From Halorubrum californiense DSM 19288 (GTDB taxonomy: Archaea > Halobacteriota > Halobacteria > Halobacteriales > Haloferacaceae), in contig NZ_AOJK01000041.1 of assembly GCF_000336875.1 (NCBI RefSeq), positions 32,019-69,963 on the forward strand: 37,945 nt of DNA. Reading direction: 5' to 3'. Under the pieces are notes generated by a model. It was not told the origin of the DNA. It made no database searches and saw only the letters and a list, made by a program, of their open reading frames with translations. A program made the position numbers and the translations under genes. This document shows, one piece after another, positions 8,667 to 16,800 of this stretch (positions are counted from its first letter, which is position 1; each line of letters begins with the position of its first letter).

Positions 8667-8848
8667 ATGGATGTCCGCCGAACGCTCTTTGTCGCCGGGT
8701 TCGTCGGGGCATCGATCTCGTACGTCTTCAACGTCCTCGCGTTCACCGGCACGTTCGACGTGTTCCGCTGGGCGGTGTTCGCTGTGCTGTACCTATGGTC
8801 ACCTACGGATTCGACCGGTTCATCGCCTGGCAGACCGGTTCCGACTGA
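8667..8848 (+). pseudogene. Small membrane protein gene with a single-base frameshift
   Basis: Codons from ATG 8667 read MDVRRTLFVAGFVGASISYV, then FNVLAFTGTFDVFRWAVFAV and LYL, with two hydrophobic segments. After 8792 this frame becomes Ser/Pro/Thr-rich (WSPTDSTGSS) and runs on to 8858. The frame starting at 8795 reads MVTYGFDRFIAWQTGSD and stops at 8848, a natural aromatic membrane-protein end. Adding one base near 8794 (tac-ct-atg) would join the halves into a protein of ~60 residues. I infer a one-base deletion or sequencing error. If read as given, the product is a 63-residue protein with an aberrant tail. Function unknown. Confidence 0.6.
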
Positions 8849-8942
8849 GCGTCCCTGACGAGGAGTTCGGCAGACACCGGCCCGAAGCCGAGATATTTCG
8901 GCCCGGCCGAGGCGACCACGTCGCGCCTCGGTACGGGGGACC

Positions 8943-10052
8943 TCACACCGGCTCCGCCGACGGGAGCTGCGACTCCGCGACCGCGAACGCGAGCGTACTC
9001 AACACGCCGATGAGCGTGCCGGCCGCGAGCGCCATCGCCAGCTCCGAGAGGCCGAGCGCCGTCACGCCCGGGGCGTCCGGGAGGAAGAACCCGGAGACCG
9101 CGAACAGCACCACGGCGATGGAGGCGACGTAGAAGGGCGCGTTGAGGTAGCGCCACCGGAACCGGCCGGCGAGGTACTCGTCGGTGATCTGTCCGAGGCT
9201 GGAGGTGACGCCCGCGACGCCGAGCCACTGGACGAACCCGTGGACGAACGCGGCGAGGGCAGTGCCGCCGGCGAGCGAACTCCCCTGGGCCGTCCGGACG
9301 ACGTCGACGGTGTCGAACCCCTGAACGCCGCCGACGACGATGAGGGCGAGCGCGACGACGTAGGTGACGAGCGTCACGCGGCCGGTGTAGAGGACGTTGC
9401 GGACGGTCTCGGCGGTCCCGTCGACGGTGTCTTCGAGCCCCAGCCCGCGGAACAGCGAGTAGAGGCCGACCGCGCCGGAGAGGATTCCCAGCACGGCCGC
9501 GCCCGCGACGTCGAAGAGGTTCGCGACGACGACGAGCGGGTAGATGAGGAGGACCACGCCGAGCGGGATTAAGATCGTGCCCCGGGTCTCCGGGTCGGCG
9601 AGGACCTGCTTGATCGTGTAGTACAGCGATTCGAGATCCTGCGCCTGCCGGACGACGACCCGGCGCATCCCGTCGATCGGCATCCGCGACCGGATCACGG
9701 GGAGGACGGACTCGTCTTGGGCGCCGTCGGTGATCACGACCGCCGAGACCTCCTCGCCGGTCGACAGCTCGGCGAGCACGCGGTCGACCTCTTGGCCGAC
9801 CGCGCGGTTCGCCTTCACGTCGGGACCGTCGACGCCCGTGACGGCCGCGACCTCGACGGCCTCGCCCTCGGCGGCCAGTTCGTCGTGAACGTTGACGCCC
9901 TGAAAGAGCACGTTCACGTCGGAGTCCTCGGGGTCGGCGGTCGCGAGCGCGACCGCGGCCTCGGTGACGTCGTCGGCGCCGATGACGGGGGTGAGGATCC
10001 CCGTCTTGCGGCCGAGGTCGTCGTCGAGGTCGACGCAGAGGACGAGCAGCAT
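8943..10052 (-). CDS. DUF373 family membrane protein
   Basis: 369 residues. The N-terminal ~165 residues are soluble and match the archaeal DUF373 family: MLLVLCVDLDDDLGRKTGI, then DVNVLFQGVNVHDEL, AVVITDGAQDESVLPVI and RRVVVRQAQDLESLYYTIKQ. The C-terminal half has about six membrane helices (for example GTILIPLGVVLLIYPLVVVA and FYVASIAVVLFAVSGFFL). Length and two-part layout are usual for the family. The biochemical function is not established to my knowledge. No operon partner is visible: the gene upstream is a separate minus-strand lipoprotein 122 bases away. Confidence 0.9.
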   Translation of the reverse strand: MLLVLCVDLDDDLGRKTGILTPVIGADDVTEAAVALATADPEDSDVNVLFQGVNVHDELAAEGEAVEVAAVTGVDGPDVKANRAVGQEVDRVLAELSTGEEVSAVVITDGAQDESVLPVIRSRMPIDGMRRVVVRQAQDLESLYYTIKQVLADPETRGTILIPLGVVLLIYPLVVVANLFDVAGAAVLGILSGAVGLYSLFRGLGLEDTVDGTAETVRNVLYTGRVTLVTYVVALALIVVGGVQGFDTVDVVRTAQGSSLAGGTALAAFVHGFVQWLGVAGVTSSLGQITDEYLAGRFRWRYLNAPFYVASIAVVLFAVSGFFLPDAPGVTALGLSELAMALAAGTLIGVLSTLAFAVAESQLPSAEPV

Positions 10053-10174
10053 CGTTCGAGGCTACGCGGGGGGGCGGCATATGTTTTCGGCTCGGGTCGG
10101 GCCCGCCGAACCCGGCAACCGCGACGCCGCGGGCGACCGCGCCGGTGCGCGCGATCCCGCGCCGGTGACCGCCG

Positions 10175-10897
10175 TCAGTTCTCTTCGTTCGGCTCGTGTT
10201 CGAGCCCGTTCATCATCGATCGGACGTTCTCCCCGTCGCTGAACGCGGCCGGATACGCCGCGAGGGGGAGTACGAAGTCGCCTCCGACGCCGACCGGCTC
10301 GCCGATGTGGAGTTCCAGTTCGGTGGTCGCGCCGGTCCCCTCGATCTCGCCGTCGGCCGTGTACACGACCACCTCGGCGTCGGAGCCGAGGACCCCGGTC
10401 GAGTACTCCGAGCCCCGTTCGAGGTTGCCGACGTTCTCGAAGCGGCTCAGGATGAGCTCGGCGCGCTCGCGGGTACTCATCTCGGCGATCGGGTTGAGCG
10501 CCTGGCCGAGCACCTCGATCTGCGGCGTCGTCACCGCGGCGAACACGGCGGCTTGGTAGTTCTCGCCGAACAGCTCGACGGCCTTGTCGTACTCGGCGAC
10601 CGTGTTCGTCACGCGCACCTCACGGGTCTGTCCGGCGGCCTCGACCTCCCGGGAGACCGTCTCGTCGGTCACCTCGTTGAGTTCGTACCCGCTTTCGTCG
10701 AGGGTCGCGTCAGCGACCGTCGCGGTCCCGGCCGCGAACTCGGCGGGCTCCTCGCCGGTGGCGACGTCGAGCGCGGTACAGCCGGCGAGGCTCGCCAGCC
10801 CGAGGGCGCCCCCGGCGGCGAGCGCGCGGCGACGCGTGACCGCGTCGGCCGGCCGGCGCTTCTCGTCGTCGGAATCTGACGTCTCACCGGGTTTCAT
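10175..10897 (-). CDS. Tat-exported lipoprotein of the DUF6517 type
   Basis: 240 residues from Met 10897. The N-terminus has a twin-arginine signal with lipobox: TRRRALAAGGALGLASLAGC, Cys near residue 44. This predicts folded export by Tat and lipid anchoring outside the membrane, the common route in haloarchaea. The mature part has an all-beta/alpha look (YDKAVELFGENYQAAVFAAV, then LELHIGEPVGVGGDFVLPLA) and resembles the haloarchaeal DUF6517 family from memory. A TATA-like AAGTATGTA around 10924-10932 supports this start. Residues upstream of 10897 in the same frame are not halophile-like and were excluded. Function unknown. Confidence 0.82.
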   Translation of the reverse strand: MKPGETSDSDDEKRRPADAVTRRRALAAGGALGLASLAGCTALDVATGEEPAEFAAGTATVADATLDESGYELNEVTDETVSREVEAAGQTREVRVTNTVAEYDKAVELFGENYQAAVFAAVTTPQIEVLGQALNPIAEMSTRERAELILSRFENVGNLERGSEYSTGVLGSDAEVVVYTADGEIEGTGATTELELHIGEPVGVGGDFVLPLAAYPAAFSDGENVRSMMNGLEHEPNEEN

Positions 10898-11051
10898 GGC
10901 TCCCCCTCGCGGCGGCGGGGGTACATACTTTGTGTTCGGGCACCTCCGCTTCGGTGCCGCTCGACCGCCGAATCCGCGGTCGTGCCAAGGGCTCTCTCGG
11001 AAAATCGCGGTTCGGACGCTTTTTGAGGCCGCGGCCGGTAGAAGGGGGTAG

Positions 11052-12047
11052 ATGATCTCCAAGGGCTGTGAGCAGTGCGCCAAGGGCGGGAAGATGGTGC
11101 TCTTCGTCTACGGCTACTGCGACCAGCGGGACTGCTTCTACTGCCCCCTCGGAGAGAACCGGAAGAACGTCACCGACGTGTACGCCAACGAGCGGAAGGT
11201 CGAGTCCGACGAGGACGTGATCGAGGAGGCCAAGCGCATGAGCGCGCTCGGCACCTCGATCACCGGCGGCGAGCCGCAAGAGGCGATGGCGAAGACGACC
11301 CGGTACCTCGAACTGCTGAAAGACGAGTTCGGCGAGGACCACCACACGCACCTCTACACCGGGATCACGGGCGGCCGCGAGAACATGCGCCGCCTGAGCG
11401 AGGCGGGGCTCGACGAGATCCGCTTCCACCCGCCGGTGGAGCTGTGGGGCGACATGCACGGTACCGAGTGGGAAGAGATACTGTACATCGCCCGCGAGGA
11501 GGGGCTCACGCCCGCCTTCGAGATCCCGGGAATTCGTGCGGAGCCGGAGTTCCTGGAGTTCCTCGACGAGGGCGCCGCCGAGTTCTGTAACATCAACGAG
11601 TTCGAGATGTCCGACGGGAACTACCGCCGGATGCAAGAGGAGGGGTTCGAGCTTCAGGAGGGTCACATGTCCGCGGTCGAGGGGTCGAAAGACGCCATCC
11701 TCGAAGAGATGGCGAGCCACGAGAAGGTGTACTTCTGTACGTCGGTGTTCAAGGACGCCGCCCAACACCGCAACCGGCTCAAGCGGATGGCGAAGAACAT
11801 CCGCCGCGAGTTCGACGAGGTGACCGACGACGGCACGCTCGTCTACGGGAAGGCGTTCGCCGACGCCGAACGCTTCGAGGCGCTCGGCGTCCCCGAGGAG
11901 TTCTACACGGTCAAGTCGAACCACGTTGAGGTGGCGTGGTGGCTCCTCGAAGAGATGATCGAGGACGGTGACCTCGACGAGGGCGAAATCGTCGAGCAGT
12001 ACCCGACCGTCGACGGCACGGTCGTCGAGCGCACGCCGGTCGCCTGA
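11052..12047 (+). CDS. Radical SAM protein with an atypical CX4CX2C cluster motif
   Basis: 331 residues. The 4Fe-4S/SAM motif is YCDQRDCFYCPLG, giving Cys23, Cys28 and Cys31 (CX4CX2C) rather than the standard CX3CX2C. Two further cysteines, Cys6 and Cys9, precede it. The SAM-binding barrel follows: SALGTSITGGEPQEAM (the GGE motif), HTHLYTGITGGRENM, GLDEIRFHPPVELWGDMHG and ILYIAREEGLTPAFEIPGI. Homologous archaeal proteins are annotated only as radical SAM family. It is divergent from the lipoprotein gene with no partner, so the reaction cannot be inferred. Confidence 0.9.
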   Translation: MISKGCEQCAKGGKMVLFVYGYCDQRDCFYCPLGENRKNVTDVYANERKVESDEDVIEEAKRMSALGTSITGGEPQEAMAKTTRYLELLKDEFGEDHHTHLYTGITGGRENMRRLSEAGLDEIRFHPPVELWGDMHGTEWEEILYIAREEGLTPAFEIPGIRAEPEFLEFLDEGAAEFCNINEFEMSDGNYRRMQEEGFELQEGHMSAVEGSKDAILEEMASHEKVYFCTSVFKDAAQHRNRLKRMAKNIRREFDEVTDDGTLVYGKAFADAERFEALGVPEEFYTVKSNHVEVAWWLLEEMIEDGDLDEGEIVEQYPTVDGTVVERTPVA

Positions 12048-12135
12048 TCTCCACGTCGAATCCGGGTTCGCGTCGACTCCCATTTGCGTCGCCACGGCCC
12101 GAGACGCGCCGCGCGCTCGTGTTACCCGCTACCAC

Positions 12136-12144
12136 AGTTATACG
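12136..12144 (+). promoter_or_regulatory. TATA-like box of the small zinc-ribbon gene
   Basis: AGTTATACG is centred about 27 bases before ATG 12167, predicting a leaderless transcript and supporting that start. Confidence 0.5.
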
Positions 12145-12166
12145 GTACCGGCACGTATTGCCGCAC

Positions 12167-12463
12167 ATGGCCTCGGAAGACCCCGTGTTCGCCGACGTGA
12201 GCATCGGACAGACGGTGTACAACGAGGACGGTGAGCGGCTCGGGTCGATTCGCGGTGTCGACGACGACGGCTTCTACGTCGCGTCGCCGTCCGGTTCCGA
12301 GACGCTGACCCTCACCGACGCCCGTGACGTGTTCGGCACCGCGTACGTGATGTGGCGGTGTTGGGAGTGCGGCGAGATGGGCGAAATCGGCGACCAGCTC
12401 CCCGCCAACTGCCCGAACTGCGACGCGTCCCGCGAGGAGTTGTACTACTGGGCCGAGGACTGA
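12167..12463 (+). CDS. Small haloarchaeal rubredoxin-like/zinc-ribbon protein
   Basis: 98 residues. The N-terminal ~60 residues form a beta-rich, PRC-barrel-like segment (IGQTVYNEDGERLGSIRGVD, then DDGFYVASPSGSETLTLTDA). The C-terminus is a four-Cys zinc or iron site: WRCWECGEMGEIGDQLP followed by NCPNCDASREELYYWAED. It resembles a conserved haloarchaeal family (DUF7130, rubredoxin-like, from memory). An in-frame Met further upstream is rejected because the TATA-like box overlaps that stretch. No operon partner. Function unknown; a metal-binding adaptor or electron-transfer role is possible. Confidence 0.85.
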   Translation: MASEDPVFADVSIGQTVYNEDGERLGSIRGVDDDGFYVASPSGSETLTLTDARDVFGTAYVMWRCWECGEMGEIGDQLPANCPNCDASREELYYWAED

Positions 12464-12511
12464 TACGACGAAACAGGTACCGGAAGCCGGTCGCGTGTCG
12501 GCTTACATTGA

Positions 12512-12559
12512 ACCGAGAACGCCGACATCGTGATCGTCCGATCACGCGTAGTTCTCGGT
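12512..12559. repeat. Nested hairpin (9-bp outer, 7-bp inner stem)
   Basis: ACCGAGAAC (12512-12520) pairs with GTTCTCGGT (12551-12559). Inside, CGTGATC (12529-12535) pairs with GATCACG (12540-12546) around the loop GTCC. It lies about 50 bases after the zinc-ribbon stop codon, so it may be an mRNA 3' structure, a small RNA or a remnant of a mobile-element end. Confidence 0.7.
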
Positions 12560-12719
12560 GTCGGAGAGGACACTCTCGATGGAATCGTCGTCCGTACTGA
12601 CGCGATCCGCACCTGTCTGGTCGACACTACCGAAGCCCCAATCGGGAGAACGCCGGACACTCGTTGCGCTCCTCACTCAGTCGCTGTCGCTCCTTCGTTG
12701 CGGTGCTTACGTCGTCAGC

Positions 12720-12781
12720 AGAACGCGGAGCGTTCTGATTGGCTCACGAGAGCTTCGCTCTCGTGAACGCCTCCGGCGTTC
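12720..12781. repeat. Three adjacent tight hairpins
   Basis: Perfect stems with 3-base loops: AGAACGC/GCGTTCT (12720-12736), TCACGAGAGC/GCTCTCGTGA (12744-12766) and GAACGCC/GGCGTTC (12765-12781). The second and third share two bases. The arrangement looks like a dispersed palindromic repeat unit rather than coding sequence. Confidence 0.75.
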
Positions 12782-12947
12782 TCTCGACTGCCCCTTCGAG
12801 TCCCACCCCGCACAGCACCGCACCTCACACCTTCCCACCCTCGCGGCTCACGCTTCGCGGCTGCGCCGCTCGCGTTCGCCGCGTCCCTCGCGCGTTCGAC
12901 TCGCGCCCTGCGGGCGCTCGTCGGCACGCGCCGACCGCGTTGGTCGC

Positions 12948-13235
12948 TTATGAGCGCTCCTCTTCCTCAACTTCCTCCGCCTCGTCGTCCACCTGCTCGC
13001 GGAGGCGCTCGACCTCCGCTTCCAACTCCGCGATCCGCTCAGCGTCGGTCTCCGAATTTTCCGATCCGGCCGCGCCGCCCTCGGCGGCGGCGCCGTCTGA
13101 GCGCGTCGTGAGGTAGATCACCGCTCCCGCGACGAGGACGAGGGGCACGCCGAAGAGGATCACGGCGATGATCAGGATAATTACCAGCTCCGGACCGCCG
13201 GGCACGCCACCGAACGCGGGGACGAGGGGAACCAT
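12948..13235 (-). CDS. TatA-like small membrane protein with acidic coiled coil
   Basis: 95 residues from Met 13235. The N-terminus, PGGPELVIILIIAVILFGVP, strongly resembles the TatA/B N-terminal helix. Where TatA would have an amphipathic helix (usually after FG.xKLP) this protein continues hydrophobic (LVLVAGAVIYLTTRS). The C-terminal half is an acidic heptad coiled coil (AERIAELEAEVERLREQVDD, then EAEEVEEEE). A TTTTAG-like box near 13257-13264 supports the start. It could be a TatA paralogue of altered function or an unrelated small membrane protein; the first is only suggested by the motif. Confidence 0.75.
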   Translation of the reverse strand: MVPLVPAFGGVPGGPELVIILIIAVILFGVPLVLVAGAVIYLTTRSDGAAAEGGAAGSENSETDAERIAELEAEVERLREQVDDEAEEVEEEERS

Positions 13236-13296
13236 ACGCCGTCCACTCGGGCTCGCAACTAAAACGGACCGGCGGCGAGGGCCTTCGCCCGCCGGC

Positions 13297-14622
13297 TCAG
13301 TCCGCGTCGACGAAGTCCCCGAGATTCGCCTGAAGCCCGGCCGCCATCGTCGACTTCCGCCGGAGGCGCCCGAGCGAGACGGGGAGCTGGTCGGCGACGC
13401 CGCGGACCGCCTCGCCGAACGTCTCGGCGGCCCCGAACTCGCCCTCGAACGCGTTCCGGACCGCCTCGCGCACCTGCCAGACGCCGACCGGCCCCCAGTA
13501 GTCGTCGGAGACGTGGCGGAGTACGAGCGCCTTCGCCTGCCGGCCGCGTTCGTCGAGGTGTTCGAGGACGCCGAGCCGGGAGGCGTAGTACGCGCCCGCG
13601 GTCTCCTCGACGTAGCCGGTCCGGCCCTCACGTCCCTCGCTGGCGGCCGCGAGGTACACCCCCGCCTCGGGGTCTGGGTTCCAGATCGAGCCCGGCGACT
13701 TCATCTCGACGAGTTCGTACTCCCATCTGCCCGGCACGAGGATCACCCAGAAGGCGTTGCCGAGGTACTCGTTGCGGTGGACCTCGATCCGGTCGACGGT
13801 CGGGTTGTCGCGGATCGACCCGCGGAGGAACTGGCCGACCGTGTCGTCGACCGCCGTGATCGACCAGCGCGTCGGGACGAGCCGGCGGTTCGCTCCCTGC
13901 CCGAGCGCGCCCGCCGAGAGGATCGTGTTGATCTCGTACACGTCGAACCCGCGGCGGTAGAGGTACGTCATCGCGCCTTCGGCGCGCCAGTCGTCGTCTT
14001 CGAGCGTCTTCTTCACCGGCCGCGGGACGTGGGGGTTCTCGCCGAGGTCGGCGGTCCGGGCCGCGGCGCGCGGCCCGGTCGGCGTCTTGATGTCCTCCGT
14101 GCCGACGTCGAAGTCGAGGTCGGGGGTACCGTCCAGCCCGATCTCCACGTCGACCGGGCGGTCCGCGATGGCGACCTCGCGTTGAACGCCGAGCCAGCCG
14201 TCCCACGCGTCGTGGACGCTCTCGGCCGGCCCGCCGCCGCCGAGCGATTTCACCCCGCCGGTCGCGCCCGCGTCCGCGACGTCGACGCCGCGGGTCGAGT
14301 TGAGCAGGCTCGTTCGCCGGTCGAACACGTCCGAAATCGAGATGCCCTCGTCGTACCACGCCGCGGAGGTCTCGAAACTCGCCGCGCGCTCCTCGCGGCC
14401 GACCGGCGAGAGCAGCCCGGTCGAGACGTTCGGGTAGTCCGCGCGGCCGACGAAGATGGAGGGGGAGACGCTGCCGACGACGGCGTCGTCGGAGACGTGC
14501 TCGTCGAAGCGCCGCTCGAAGGAGTCGAGATGATCGAGAACCCCGTAGTCCTTCTCGCTCGCGAGGCGCCGCCGCTCGGCGCGCTCGTTCGCCTCGAACT
14601 CGATGAACTCGTCGAGCCGCAT
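13297..14622 (-). CDS. nreA: Archaeal DNA repair protein NreA
   Basis: 441 residues. Nre-family hallmarks are visible: SPSIFVGRADYPNVSTGLLS, then SISDVFDRRTSLLNSTR, VQREVAIADRPVDVEI and NPHVPRPVKKTLEDDDWRA. The C-terminus ends QANLGDFVDAD, close to a PCNA-interacting (PIP) motif; NreA in Haloferax is reported to act with PCNA in repair of alkylation-type damage. The N-terminal zinc-finger cysteines found in some Nre proteins are absent. Met 14622 is the first sensible start. The gene shares a strand with the beta-propeller gene upstream (63-base gap), a possible transcription unit. Confidence 0.92.
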   Translation of the reverse strand: MRLDEFIEFEANERAERRRLASEKDYGVLDHLDSFERRFDEHVSDDAVVGSVSPSIFVGRADYPNVSTGLLSPVGREERAASFETSAAWYDEGISISDVFDRRTSLLNSTRGVDVADAGATGGVKSLGGGGPAESVHDAWDGWLGVQREVAIADRPVDVEIGLDGTPDLDFDVGTEDIKTPTGPRAAARTADLGENPHVPRPVKKTLEDDDWRAEGAMTYLYRRGFDVYEINTILSAGALGQGANRRLVPTRWSITAVDDTVGQFLRGSIRDNPTVDRIEVHRNEYLGNAFWVILVPGRWEYELVEMKSPGSIWNPDPEAGVYLAAASEGREGRTGYVEETAGAYYASRLGVLEHLDERGRQAKALVLRHVSDDYWGPVGVWQVREAVRNAFEGEFGAAETFGEAVRGVADQLPVSLGRLRRKSTMAAGLQANLGDFVDAD

Positions 14623-14685
14623 TCGCCGGTCGTAGGGGCGAGTCGGACTTGACGGTGTCGCCGCCGCGGCTCCGACGCGGGACGC

Positions 14686-15612
14686 TCAGGTCGCGAGCGA
14701 CGTGACGCCGGCCGGGAGTTCGGCCCCGAGCGTCCACTCGTCGCCGTCTCGGCGCACCAGCGGCGCCGACGCCTCGGGCGCGAAACCGTCCTCGTCCACC
14801 CGCATCGTCCCGCCGACGAGCGTCCCGTCGACGACCGCCCACGAGACCGCGAACGCCGGATCGGCGGCGGGCACCGGGTCGGCGACGGCGTCGAACGCGG
14901 GGTCGTCCGCGGCCCCCGAGAGGGTCACGCCCCCGGGCGCCTCCGGTCCCCGGCGGTCGGCTCCGGCGTAGAGCCGGGCGTCGTGGACGATCGCCTCGCG
15001 GAAGTAGCTCGCCCAGAAGTCGCGGAAGTCGGTGTCGAGCCGGACCCACCGGTCGCCGTCGTCCGTCCGGTAGAGCCCGTTCCCGGTGGCGGCGACGACG
15101 GCTCCGCCGTCGAGCACGCGCAGGTCGTGGACGTCGTCGTGGACGCCCTCCCCGTACCGCCGCCAGAAGTCGCCGTCGAACGCGTACACGCCGCCGGGCT
15201 CAATCCCCGCGAGGACGCCGTCGTCCGGGTGGACGGCCAGCGTCCTGACGCTCGGCGCGCCGCCCGGCGCGCGGTCCCGCCAGCGGTCGCCGTGCGGGTG
15301 CGCGTCGAGGTCGCCGACCGGGTCGAAGCGCCACCCGTCGGCCGCCGGTCGCGCGCGCAACACGCCGGTGTTTCCGGTCCCGACCAACAGGGTCTCCGGG
15401 CCGGCGAGCACGGAGACCGGATCGTCCGGGCCGTCGAGCCGCCGCCAGTCTTCGCCGTCCGGGGACCGGAACAGCCCCTCGGCGGTCGCGGCGATCCGCG
15501 CGTCGCCGCTCCGCGCGACCTCGTAGACGCGGCCGCAGGCGGCCGCCCGAGCCGGGTCGTCGTTCGGTCCGTCGAGCCGATACAGTCCGCGGTGCGTTCC
15601 GCAGACAAGCAT
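14686..15612 (-). CDS. Beta-propeller (BNR/WD40-like) protein
   Basis: 308 residues built from repeating blade-like units: MLVCGTHRGLYRLDG, AATAEGLFRSPDGEDWRRLD, VAATGNGLYRTDDGDRWVRL and VDGTLVGGTMRVDEDGF. The SPDGEDW and TDDGDRW turns are Asp-box-like. There is no signal peptide or membrane anchor, so it is probably cytoplasmic. Haloarchaeal relatives are annotated as hypothetical or sialidase-like repeat proteins. No catalytic residues are recognisable, so an enzymatic call is not justified. It lies upstream of nreA on the same strand. Confidence 0.75.
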   Translation of the reverse strand: MLVCGTHRGLYRLDGPNDDPARAAACGRVYEVARSGDARIAATAEGLFRSPDGEDWRRLDGPDDPVSVLAGPETLLVGTGNTGVLRARPAADGWRFDPVGDLDAHPHGDRWRDRAPGGAPSVRTLAVHPDDGVLAGIEPGGVYAFDGDFWRRYGEGVHDDVHDLRVLDGGAVVAATGNGLYRTDDGDRWVRLDTDFRDFWASYFREAIVHDARLYAGADRRGPEAPGGVTLSGAADDPAFDAVADPVPAADPAFAVSWAVVDGTLVGGTMRVDEDGFAPEASAPLVRRDGDEWTLGAELPAGVTSLAT

Positions 15613-15665
15613 GTCTCGCGATCGGACGTCGAGCCGAAAAACCGTGCCGCTTCCGCGCGGGCCCG

Positions 15666-16661
15666 TTAGCTGTGGATCCCCATCGCCTCGATCTGCTCTT
15701 GGTAGCGGTTCCGGATGGTGACCTCGGTCACCTGCGCGACGTCGGCGACCTCGCGCTGGGTCTTCTTCTCGTTACAGAGCAGCGACGCGGCGTAGATGGC
15801 GGCGGCTGCGTAGCCGGTGGGCGACTTCCCGGAGAGCAACCCCTGTTCGGCGGTGGTCTCGATGATCTCGTTGGCCTTCGACTGGACCTCCTCGGAGAGC
15901 TCCAGCTCCGAGGAGAACCGGGGGACGTACTTCTTCGGGTCGACGGGACGCATCTCCAGGCCGAGTTCCTGCGAGATGTAGCGGTACGTCCGGCCGATCT
16001 CCTTGCGGTCGACCCGCGAGACCTCCGAAATCTCCTCTAAACTTCGGGGAATTCCCTCCTTGCGACAGGCGGCGTACAGGGCCGCGGTGGAGACGCCCTC
16101 GATGGAGCGGCCCCGAATGAGGTCCTCGTTGAGCGCGCGTCGGTAGATGACCGAGGCGACCTCCCGGACGGACCGGGGAACGCCGAGCGCGCTCGCCATC
16201 CGATCGATCTCCGAGAGCGCGAACTGGAGGTTGCGCTCGCCGGCGTCCTTCGTCCGGATCCGCTCCTGCCACTTGCGCAGGCGGTGCATCTGCGAGCGCT
16301 TCTTCGAGGAGATGGAGCGCCCGTAGGCGTCTTTGTCCTTCCAGTCGATCGTCGTCGTGAGCCCCTTGTCGTGCATCGTCTTCGTCGTCGGGGCGCCGAC
16401 GCGCGACTTCTCCTGCCGTTCGTTGTGGTTGAACGCGCGCCACTCCGGGCCGGGATCGATCTGTTCGTCTTCGATGATCATCCCCGTCTCCTCGTGTATC
16501 AGCTCCCCGTCGGCCGTCCGGGTGAGATCCTCCGGATCGAAGTCCTCGGGGTCCAGCTCGTCGATGTCCTCGACCTCCGCGACGTCGATCTCGTCTTCCT
16601 CGGCGTCCTCGTCCCCCACGCGCTGCCGGTCGTGATCCCGTTGCCGGGTGGGCCGTGTCAT
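15666..16661 (-). CDS. tfb: Transcription initiation factor IIB (TFB) lacking zinc-ribbon cysteines
   Basis: 331 residues. TFB bridges TBP-DNA and RNA polymerase. The B-reader/linker and both cyclin folds are well conserved: [20 protein letters not shown], then [37 protein letters not shown] and [20 protein letters not shown], ending [16 protein letters not shown]. In place of the N-terminal CxxC...CxxC ribbon it has an acidic stretch ([18 protein letters not shown]) followed by [20 protein letters not shown], which keeps a ribbon-like outline with no cysteine. The protein is therefore one of the divergent haloarchaeal TFB paralogues; haloarchaea carry several. Confidence 0.93.
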   Translation of the reverse strand: MTRPTRQRDHDRQRVGDEDAEEDEIDVAEVEDIDELDPEDFDPEDLTRTADGELIHEETGMIIEDEQIDPGPEWRAFNHNERQEKSRVGAPTTKTMHDKGLTTTIDWKDKDAYGRSISSKKRSQMHRLRKWQERIRTKDAGERNLQFALSEIDRMASALGVPRSVREVASVIYRRALNEDLIRGRSIEGVSTAALYAACRKEGIPRSLEEISEVSRVDRKEIGRTYRYISQELGLEMRPVDPKKYVPRFSSELELSEEVQSKANEIIETTAEQGLLSGKSPTGYAAAAIYAASLLCNEKKTQREVADVAQVTEVTIRNRYQEQIEAMGIHS

Positions 16662-16690
16662 CGCATTTATATGCTATCCAATCCATTTTA

Positions 16691-16698
16691 CTTAAAAG
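16691..16698 (-). promoter_or_regulatory. TATA-like box of tfb
   Basis: On the minus strand CTTTTAAG lies 30-37 bases before ATG 16661, within an unusually AT-rich stretch (16664-16702). It predicts a leader of only a few bases. Confidence 0.5.
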
Positions 16699-16800
16699 TT
16701 CGTTACCGTGCGGGTAGTTGACACAGTTTGGCTTCGCCCCGGCGTAACCGCTGACTGCGGACGGACAGCCCTTTGTCCGCAGGGCGCGGAGCCCGCACGA

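Larger units (their letters stand above)
12464..12947. other. 484-base region without a convincing gene, dense in inverted repeats
   Basis: No frame on either strand shows haloarchaeal amino-acid composition; all translate to Ser/Arg/Pro-rich shadows. The segment contains a nested hairpin (12512-12559), three tight hairpins in a row (12720-12781), and a run of short self-complementary GC words around 12840-12940 (such as GCGGCTGCGCCGC). Similar palindromic filler is, as far as I recall, frequent between genes in Halorubrum and relatives. The zinc-ribbon gene ends at its left edge and the convergent TatA-like gene at its right edge. Confidence 0.7.
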
